From Klebsiella ornithinolytica NBRC 105727 = ATCC 31898 (GTDB lineage Bacteria > Pseudomonadota > Gammaproteobacteria > Enterobacterales > Enterobacteriaceae), in assembly GCF_001598295.1 (NCBI RefSeq), contig NZ_BCYR01000003.1:1-64000 (forward strand): DNA of 64,000 bases, read 5' to 3'. This document shows positions 58,373 through 64,000 of this stretch, one piece after another. Within the stretch, counting starts at the first letter, position 1; each line of letters begins with the position of its first letter. Under the pieces are notes generated by a model. It ran no database searches. It was not told the DNA's origin and worked only from the letters and a program-made list of their open reading frames with translations. The position numbers were made by a program, and so were the translations under genes.

Positions 58373-59992
58373 TTATCCCTCTGTTGTCTGCGGATCTTTC
58401 GCCGCCGGCGCGGCGTACCAGTCCTCTTTCGCCACCATCACGGCTCCCTTCGGCTGCATGACAAAGTTCGGCGACATGATCTGCACGCCAAATTCATTAA
58501 ATACATCCTGAATATTGCTGTGCAGTGCGGTACGCCCGTCGGCCAGCGAGGTTTCCGCCATTAGCAGGACCTGCAGCTCATAGGAGACGTACCAGTCCAT
58601 CAGGCCAAGCTGACGCACCAGCGGCGGCTGGCGGTGGTCGATACCCGGCGCGCGGCGGGCCGCCAGTTCCAGCATCGCCTGAACCTGTCGCCACGGCGTG
58701 TCGTAGCCGATGGTGACGCCGGTGGTCAGATTAAGGCCGGCTTCGCTGTTTTGGGCGCTGAGGTTGGTGATTTTTCCGCTGACTACTACGGCGTTTGGCA
58801 CCGTCACGATATAGTTTTCCCGGGTGACGATTTTGGTGGCCAGCATCCCAATTTCACTGACCTTACCCTCATTATCGGCAATCCGAATCACATCGCCTTT
58901 GCGCAGCGCGCGCGAGTAAATCAGCACCAGACCGCTCATGGCATGGTTCATGACTCCCGCCGATCCCAGGGTTAACATCAGACCGAAAAAGACGCTAATG
59001 CCTTTAAAAGCCAGCGAGTTGGCGCCAGGCAAAAAGGGGTAAGCGGCGGAGAGGGCGAACAGCCAGATGACCACCGAGATAAGTTTACGCGTCGCGCCTA
59101 CCGTTTCCGGATGCAGACCCGGAATTTGCAGACGACCGGCTTCCACCTGACTGAGCAGCAGTTTTACCAGACGGATAATAAACCAGGTGATCAGCAGGAT
59201 AATCAGAACAATCAGCAGGCCGGGTAGCGCCGAGACTATCGACAGCGCAATCTCCTGCAGGACGCGGACCGACCACTCTCCCAGCGATTCGCTCCACACG
59301 CGCGTCCAGGGGAACAGGCCGAAGGCCCAGCTTAGCCAGGCATAGAGCGCCACCGTACCAAGCAAGACCATCAGCAGGGCATAGAGTCTGGTTTCGATAT
59401 TGCCGAGAAACCGCCGCCAGCTCTGGGGGATCCAGCCGCGCTTTTGCAGAATCTGCAGCAGAAAATAGCGGCGAACCCGACGCCAGGAGCGCCAGGCGAC
59501 GTAATAAAAGGCGGCCAACAGCAGCGCCCCGACCACCACTTTAACCACCGCCAGCGCCAGGTAGGGGGTGTTGTACTGTTCCCGAAGCGCACTGCGCTGT
59601 GCCTCCATACGGGCGAGAACCCGTTGGCTGGCCTGGTCGAGGGTCAGGTCGTCACCTTCGTCGAGGTCGGCCTGGCTCAGCAACATAATGGGTTTACCGT
59701 TCATAAGGAACAAACGACCCGGCAGGTTGTAGCGCGTGACCGGAACAACCTGCAGCGGCTGGCTGATATCCGCCTCGGTAAAAGCACGTAGCGTATTCCG
59801 AATCCGCAGCACCCGCTCTTCGGGCGTCGTCTGGCCGAAGGTCGCCTGTAACATCACAATCGGCTGGTGGAAAATTTTTACCGTACGGGCCTGTTCACGT
59901 TCTGTGGGCTGTTGGCGCGGTTCTGCCGCCGAAAGGGGGAACGCCAGGCATAGCGCGAGGGCGGCTAAAAAAAACGCCTGTATCTTGTTCAT
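58373..59992 (-). CDS. MscS-family mechanosensitive channel with long N-terminal region
   Basis: The protein of about 539 residues has a cleavable-looking signal peptide (QAFFLAALALCLAFPLSAA). A periplasmic region of about 110 residues and several helices follow. The MscS pore/beta domain reads GLVLIYSRALRKGDVIRIADNEGKVSEIG and VTVPNAVVVSGKITNLS. It is a medium-length member (E. coli YnaI/YbiO-like group) of the osmotic safety valve family. Two close ATGs (60001, 59992) are possible starts; no strong ribosome site distinguishes them. Confidence 0.88.
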   Translation of the reverse strand: MNKIQAFFLAALALCLAFPLSAAEPRQQPTEREQARTVKIFHQPIVMLQATFGQTTPEERVLRIRNTLRAFTEADISQPLQVVPVTRYNLPGRLFLMNGKPIMLLSQADLDEGDDLTLDQASQRVLARMEAQRSALREQYNTPYLALAVVKVVVGALLLAAFYYVAWRSWRRVRRYFLLQILQKRGWIPQSWRRFLGNIETRLYALLMVLLGTVALYAWLSWAFGLFPWTRVWSESLGEWSVRVLQEIALSIVSALPGLLIVLIILLITWFIIRLVKLLLSQVEAGRLQIPGLHPETVGATRKLISVVIWLFALSAAYPFLPGANSLAFKGISVFFGLMLTLGSAGVMNHAMSGLVLIYSRALRKGDVIRIADNEGKVSEIGMLATKIVTRENYIVTVPNAVVVSGKITNLSAQNSEAGLNLTTGVTIGYDTPWRQVQAMLELAARRAPGIDHRQPPLVRQLGLMDWYVSYELQVLLMAETSLADGRTALHSNIQDVFNEFGVQIMSPNFVMQPKGAVMVAKEDWYAAPAAKDPQTTEG

Positions 59993-60230
59993 ATGCAGCA
60001 CCCAAAAAAAGAGAATTATCGTTATTTTTCAGGTGGTCAACGGCACTCCCTGACCAGGCCCTGCTTTGAGCATAGACCAGCGATAAGCGAATACAAGCGC
60101 GGCGGACAGGTCGCGAATATCGAGGACGAGGCCGGCAAACGGCGTCGGGGGCCGCGTCATAATGTACTGAGCGGTGGCCTTGGCGCTGACAAAATGTGCG
60201 ATCTTCTTGACACTACGTTGACAAATAGAT

Positions 60231-60268
60231 GCCTGGTCAGTAGTTTCAATTGTAATTACTGACCAGGC
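60231..60268. promoter_or_regulatory. Palindromic operator at the marR-emrAB promoter
   Basis: GCCTGGTCAGTA and TACTGACCAGGC are perfect 12-bp arms separated by 14 bp containing CAATTG. The site ends 7 bp before the MarR start, and a TTGACA lies just upstream. It is the expected autorepression site of a MarR family repressor. Confidence 0.75.
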
Positions 60269-60275
60269 AAATATC

Positions 60276-60731
60276 ATGAATAACCATCCGGGTATTATTA
60301 ACAATAGATTTCACTTAGGTTTGTTGATCCATCTGGCTAACCAGTTCAAGGACCAGCTGATTAGCCAGCACTTCTCCGGCATGGACATTACCGCCGCGCA
60401 GTTCAAGGTGCTGATCAGTATTTATAAAGGCTTTAACAGCCCGGTCGAAATCAGTAAAAACCTGGTCATGGACGCCGGCGCCATGAGCCGAATGGTGGAT
60501 CGAATGGTCAAGCGTGAGCTGATCAGCCGCTCCCCAAATCCACAGGATAAACGCCAGGTGATTCTGGCATTGACCGACAAAGGGCTGCTGATTTGCGAGC
60601 GCTTTGTCAATGAAGCGCTGGTGTCGATCATCAGCGAACTCACCGCCCGACTGACTCCCGATGAATCCCGACAGCTGGTCGATCTGATGACCAAAATGTT
60701 GCCAGACGAGATCGTCGCCCCTCATCGCTAA
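60276..60731 (+). CDS. MarR-family transcriptional repressor
   Basis: The 151-residue regulator has a winged HTH with the MarR wing (SRMVDRMVKRELISRSPNPQDKRQVILALTDKG). It is the first gene of a rightward operon with EmrA- and EmrB-like genes, the layout of mprA(emrR)-emrAB. It is not a close match to MprA. Ligand-induced release of repression is expected, the inducer being a substrate of the pump. Confidence 0.9.
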   Translation: MNNHPGIINNRFHLGLLIHLANQFKDQLISQHFSGMDITAAQFKVLISIYKGFNSPVEISKNLVMDAGAMSRMVDRMVKRELISRSPNPQDKRQVILALTDKGLLICERFVNEALVSIISELTARLTPDESRQLVDLMTKMLPDEIVAPHR

Positions 60732-60755
60732 TGCATTCAAAAAGGTCCTGACAAG

Positions 60756-61934
60756 ATGGAAACCACTGCGGTACAACAGGCTGAGCGCGGCAGCAAGCGC
60801 AAACGAAACTTTATTATTTTATTGATTATTCTGCTTCTCGCCGCCGGAGGTGGGGTGGCGTGGTATTTGCTGTACGCCCGCTACTATGAAACGACCGACG
60901 ATGCCTATGTCAATGGTAACCAGGTGACGCTCACCCCGCAGATTGGCGGTACGGTCACTCAGGTGACGGTGGATGAAGGCGACTTCGTGCAGAAGGGGCA
61001 GCCGCTGGTGCTGCTCGACCCCAGCGATACCGAAATTGCGCTGCAGCAGGCGGAGGCCAGTCTGGCGAATACCGTTCGCCAGGTTCGCGGCCTGTACAGC
61101 ACCGCGGATAACTACCGCGCCCAGGTCGCCGCAAAAAAAGTGGCGTTGCAAACGGCGCAAAACGACTATGCGCGGCGGCAGAAAATCTTCCAGAGCGGGG
61201 CGATCGCCGCGGAAGACCTGGCGCATTACCGCGATGCAGTCACCAGCGCGCAAAGCGATCTTCTGGCCGCTCAGGAAGCGCTGCGCACCAATATGGCCAT
61301 GGTGGATGACACCGTAATCGACAGCCACCCGGAAATTAAAAGTGCCGTCGCCACCCTCCGTCAGCGCTATCTCGACAACTCCCGTAGCACCATCGTGGCT
61401 CCGGTCAGCGGCTATGTGGCGAAGCGGGCGGTGCAGCTTGGCATGCGCGTTGATTCCGGCACGACGCTGATGGCTATCGTGCCGCTGAACGAAGTCTGGG
61501 TGGATGCCAACTTCAAAGAGAGCCAGATGAAGGGGATGCGCCTCGGACAAAAAGTCACGCTCAGCGCGGATCTGTACGGCGATGATGTTGAGTATCACGG
61601 CACCATCGAGAGCCTGGGCATTGGCACCGGTAGCGCTTTCTCGCTGCTGCCGGCACAGAACGCCAGCGGTAACTGGATCAAAATTGTCCAGCGTCTGCCG
61701 GTCCGTATCGTGCTCGATCCCCATGATATGCAGAAAAACCCGCTGCGCGTCGGCCTGTCGATGAACGTTAGCGTCGATATTCGCGACGCTGACGGGCACC
61801 TGCTGCCGCAGCAAACCGTTAGCAGCCCGCGTTTCACCACCGATGTGTATCAAAACCCGCTGGCAGAAGCGGACAAACTGGTGGCTAAAATCCTTCATGA
61901 CAACAGCAAAACGGTAGCCGCCGGCGCCCGTTAA
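60756..61934 (+). CDS. EmrA-like membrane fusion protein
   Basis: The 392-residue HlyD-family adaptor has an N-terminal membrane anchor (NFIILLIILLLAAGGGVAWYLLY). The biotinyl-lipoyl-like segments are TDDAYVNGNQVTLTPQIGGTV and VAPVSGYVAKRAVQLGM, with a coiled-coil hairpin between. It bridges the MFS pump to an outer-membrane channel such as TolC. It is 24 bp after the MarR gene and 10 bp before the pump gene. Confidence 0.92.
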   Translation: METTAVQQAERGSKRKRNFIILLIILLLAAGGGVAWYLLYARYYETTDDAYVNGNQVTLTPQIGGTVTQVTVDEGDFVQKGQPLVLLDPSDTEIALQQAEASLANTVRQVRGLYSTADNYRAQVAAKKVALQTAQNDYARRQKIFQSGAIAAEDLAHYRDAVTSAQSDLLAAQEALRTNMAMVDDTVIDSHPEIKSAVATLRQRYLDNSRSTIVAPVSGYVAKRAVQLGMRVDSGTTLMAIVPLNEVWVDANFKESQMKGMRLGQKVTLSADLYGDDVEYHGTIESLGIGTGSAFSLLPAQNASGNWIKIVQRLPVRIVLDPHDMQKNPLRVGLSMNVSVDIRDADGHLLPQQTVSSPRFTTDVYQNPLAEADKLVAKILHDNSKTVAAGAR

Positions 61935-61944
61935 GAGAGACGTT

Positions 61945-63480
61945 ATGCACGATAAGGCTGCCTTTACACCGCCCAATATGTGGCTGGCGGTGCTCGCGCT
62001 GTCTCTGGCCACGTTTATGCAGGTGCTGGATTCCACTATCGCCAACGTGGCGTTGCCGACGATTGCCGGCAACCTCGGGGTCAGCGCGGATCAGGGGACA
62101 TGGGTGATCACCTCATTTGCGGTATGTAACGCTATCGCGCTGCCGCTGACCGGTTGGTTTACGCGCCGCTTCGGGCAGTTAAAGCTGTTTATTGGCTCGG
62201 TGATGATGTTTACGCTGACCTCATTCCTGTGCGGATTTGCCCACAGTATGACCGAGCTGATTATCTTCCGCGCGCTACAGGGCTTTTTCGCCGGCCCTAT
62301 GTTCCCGATGTGTCAGACGCTGCTGCTGGTTATCTTCCCCGCCAGTAAACGCAGTATGGCCCTGGCGCTCCTGTCGATGGTGACCGTGGTGGCGCCGATT
62401 GTCGGGCCGATTACCGGCGGCTGGATAACGGACAACTACTCCTGGCCGTGGATCTTCTACATCAACGTACCGATCGGCATCTTCGCCACCATCGTCGTCT
62501 GGACGCAGATGCGTGAACGGGAAGAGACCACCACCCACGCCCCCATTGATTACATCGGGATTGCGCTGCTGGTGCTTGGGGTTGGGCTGCTGCAGGTGGT
62601 GCTTGATAAAGGTAACGATCTTGACTGGTTTGCCTCTTCGCAGATCGTTGTGATGTCGACGATTTCAGCCATCTCGCTGGTGTCTTTCGTTATCTGGGAG
62701 CTGGGCGAGCGTCATCCGATTGTTAATCTGCGCTTGTTCAAAGATCGCAATTTTGCGATTGGTACGCTCTCGCTGACTCTGGGCTACGCGGCTTTTTTTG
62801 CTATCAATATTATTCTGCCGCAGTGGCTGCAAACGCAGATGGGCTACACCGCGATCTGGGCCGGACTGGCCGCCGCGCCGATGGGGATCCTGCCGCTGAT
62901 AATGACGCCGATTATTGGCCGCTACGCCAATAATTTCGACCTGCGTATTCTGGCTTCGCTCTCGTTCCTGACGATGGGGGCCTCCTGCCTTATTCGCGCG
63001 CAGTTCAATACCGATGTCGATTTCCGCACTATCGCCGAAGTGCAGCTGTTCATGGGAATCGGCGTGGCGTTTTTCTTCATGCCTATCACGACGATTGTGC
63101 TGTCAAACCTGAACGGCGCAGAAGTGGCGGAAGGCTCCGGTCTGGCGACCTTCTTCCGCGTGCTGGGCGGCTCGTTTGCGTCGTCGCTCACCACCTGGAT
63201 CTGGTCGCGGCGGGAAGTTTTCCACCATGCCAACCTGACGGAAAGCGTCTCCGCCTATAATCCCGCTGCGGTGGACTACATCGACAAGATGGGCGGAGCC
63301 ACGCAGCAGCATATGGCGCTGATTGATAAGAGCATTGAGCAGCAGGCCTACATGATGTCGACCATCGACTATTTTTGGGTGCTGGGCTGGGGCTTTATGG
63401 CGCTGATCGTGGTTATCTGGTTTGCCCGGCCGCCGTTCAGTCGTGCCGGAGCGCCGGGCGCCCCCTCGGCTGGTCACTAG
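61945..63480 (+). CDS. EmrB-like DHA2-family multidrug efflux transporter
   Basis: The 511-residue MFS protein has 14 predicted helices and the DHA2 opening motif (LDSTIANVALPTIAGNLGVS). Motif C-like GPITGGWI is also present. With the EmrA-like protein it forms a tripartite pump for hydrophobic toxic compounds. It is a paralogue of EmrB rather than the canonical gene. It ends the operon. Confidence 0.92.
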   Translation: MHDKAAFTPPNMWLAVLALSLATFMQVLDSTIANVALPTIAGNLGVSADQGTWVITSFAVCNAIALPLTGWFTRRFGQLKLFIGSVMMFTLTSFLCGFAHSMTELIIFRALQGFFAGPMFPMCQTLLLVIFPASKRSMALALLSMVTVVAPIVGPITGGWITDNYSWPWIFYINVPIGIFATIVVWTQMREREETTTHAPIDYIGIALLVLGVGLLQVVLDKGNDLDWFASSQIVVMSTISAISLVSFVIWELGERHPIVNLRLFKDRNFAIGTLSLTLGYAAFFAINIILPQWLQTQMGYTAIWAGLAAAPMGILPLIMTPIIGRYANNFDLRILASLSFLTMGASCLIRAQFNTDVDFRTIAEVQLFMGIGVAFFFMPITTIVLSNLNGAEVAEGSGLATFFRVLGGSFASSLTTWIWSRREVFHHANLTESVSAYNPAAVDYIDKMGGATQQHMALIDKSIEQQAYMMSTIDYFWVLGWGFMALIVVIWFARPPFSRAGAPGAPSAGH

Positions 63481-63922
63481 CCGCGGGGTGATAAAAAACG
63501 AGCCCGAGCTGCGTCTGTTAATTCGATCGTTGCCTGCTTTTTCCTCGACCGTTGTTGCTCTCCGCAGTGATGGACATTTTGGGATGAAAAGGCGTGCAGC
63601 GGGGCCCTGGACCCCGCTGAAATCGGCGAACCGAAGGCCGGAAGACAAGGGCTGGCCGCCAGGGATGGCGGCAAGAGGCGAATCGAGACAGGAGCGAGCC
63701 CCGGAACGGGCGAGCAGGTCGAGTTGAGCCGACCGCAGGCTGCAGGCCGGGAGGTGAGCGCAGTGCGCAGCACCGATTTCCGTGCGGGACCGCGGGGATT
63801 GTTAAGGGGAAGACGGTTATCTTCCCCTTAACCCGGTCACCTCGCACTGAGGCCGCATGTTCTGCCTGACGTAGGGTGAACGGAATACCTCTTAGCTCAG
63901 CGCCCGGCTTTAGCCGGCAACA
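63481..63922. repeat. 442-bp palindrome-rich non-coding segment
   Basis: The segment is GC-rich (about 63590-63800) with alternating GGC/GCC tracts and then a perfect 12-bp hairpin (63802-63831). All frames give Arg/Pro/Ser-rich, low-complexity translations, so no gene is supported. It resembles dispersed intergenic elements I have seen in Klebsiella genomes, but that is from memory and unproven. Confidence 0.5.
63802..63831. terminator. Long perfect hairpin downstream of the efflux operon
   Basis: TTAAGGGGAAGA pairs with TCTTCCCCTTAA across the six-base loop CGGTTA. It lies between the efflux operon and the convergent fumarase gene. It might terminate transcription, but it has no T-run and may belong to the surrounding repeat-like element. 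Confidence 0.5.
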
Positions 63923-64000
63923 CTACCGCTGGGCACAGCCGTTACACTGCTTGTTCTGAATCTGCTGGAAGAAATCATTGCCTTTGTCATCCACCAGGAT
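63923..64000 (-). CDS. Class I fumarase, C-terminal fragment (gene continues past window)
   Basis: The last 25 codons and stop of a leftward gene are present. The peptide starts [15 protein letters not shown] and ends NGCAQR, the same C-terminal pattern as FumA in this window ([18 protein letters not shown]...). It differs at the very end (NKQCNGCAQR against TSQCTRCVK), so it is a second class I fumarase, FumB-like or a further paralogue. The rest lies beyond base 64000. Confidence 0.85.
   Translation of the reverse strand: MLVDDKGNDFFQQIQNKQCNGCAQR

Noticed and set aside
63518-63847. Leftward open frame of about 109 codons over the palindrome-rich segment
   Set aside because: The translation is Arg/Pro/Ser-rich and follows the GC-skewed repeat tract; it reads like a non-coding element read in frame.

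Overview
The window looks like an enterobacterial chromosome of the Klebsiella/Raoultella/Enterobacter type. It is GC-rich, and most genes are close, same-length counterparts of Escherichia coli replication-terminus genes: rsxABC, cnu, blr, ydgJ, add, malIXY, ydgA, manA, fumA, fumC, tus, rstAB, ydgC, folM, ydgI, ydgH, pntAB, uspE, fnr, ogt, abgABTR and smrA. These are interleaved with genes that E. coli lacks here: a 6-phospho-beta-glycosidase, a 2H phosphoesterase-like gene, a PiT transporter and a complete pcaR-pcaIJFBDC block. A tus gene with its own Ter site places the window in the replication terminus. No tRNA, rRNA, CRISPR array, insertion sequence or prophage was seen.

Layout. 1-5.8 kb: rsxC (cut by the window edge), rsxB, rsxA, a DUF2569 gene (ydgK), cnu, a GH1 6-phospho-beta-glycosidase under a tandem LacI/GalR-type operator, and blr. 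5.8-13.9 kb: ydgJ, add, a 2H phosphoesterase-like gene convergent with a membrane diguanylate cyclase, an NlpA/MetQ-type lipoprotein, and a probable selenium/sulfur group (yedF, yedE, ydfZ). 14-21 kb: PiT phosphate transporter, CorA/ZntB-type transporter, malY-malX with divergent malI and its paired operators. 21-28.3 kb: a BIME repeat, ydgA, manA, fumA, fumC, tus and Ter. 28.3-35.1 kb: rstB and rstA, normally adjacent, are separated by about 4.7 kb carrying an alpha/beta hydrolase and a LysR-controlled cassette (DUF4286-like protein, tautomerase, metallo-beta-lactamase-fold hydrolase). 35.3-45.5 kb: ydgC, folM, ydgI, ydgH, pntAB, a small unknown gene, uspE, fnr, ogt. 45.5-46.1 kb: a palindrome, terminator and small membrane-protein ORF with no recognised homologue. 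46.2-52.3 kb: abgT, abgB, abgA, abgR, smrA. 52.3-58.3 kb: pcaR and pcaIJFBDC, the beta-ketoadipate branch without the ring-cleaving pcaGH. 58.4-64 kb: an MscS-family channel, a MarR-EmrA-EmrB efflux operon, a palindrome-rich non-coding segment, and the last codons of a second class I fumarase.

Functionally the window combines redox and electron-transfer functions (Rsx complex, transhydrogenase, FNR, fumarases), sugar and aromatic or amidobenzoate catabolism (mal, GH1, abg, pca), efflux, and terminus biology (Tus-Ter). The least explained parts are the insertion between rstA and rstB, the small transcription unit downstream of ogt, and two structured intergenic segments (34.06-34.41 kb and 63.48-63.92 kb).
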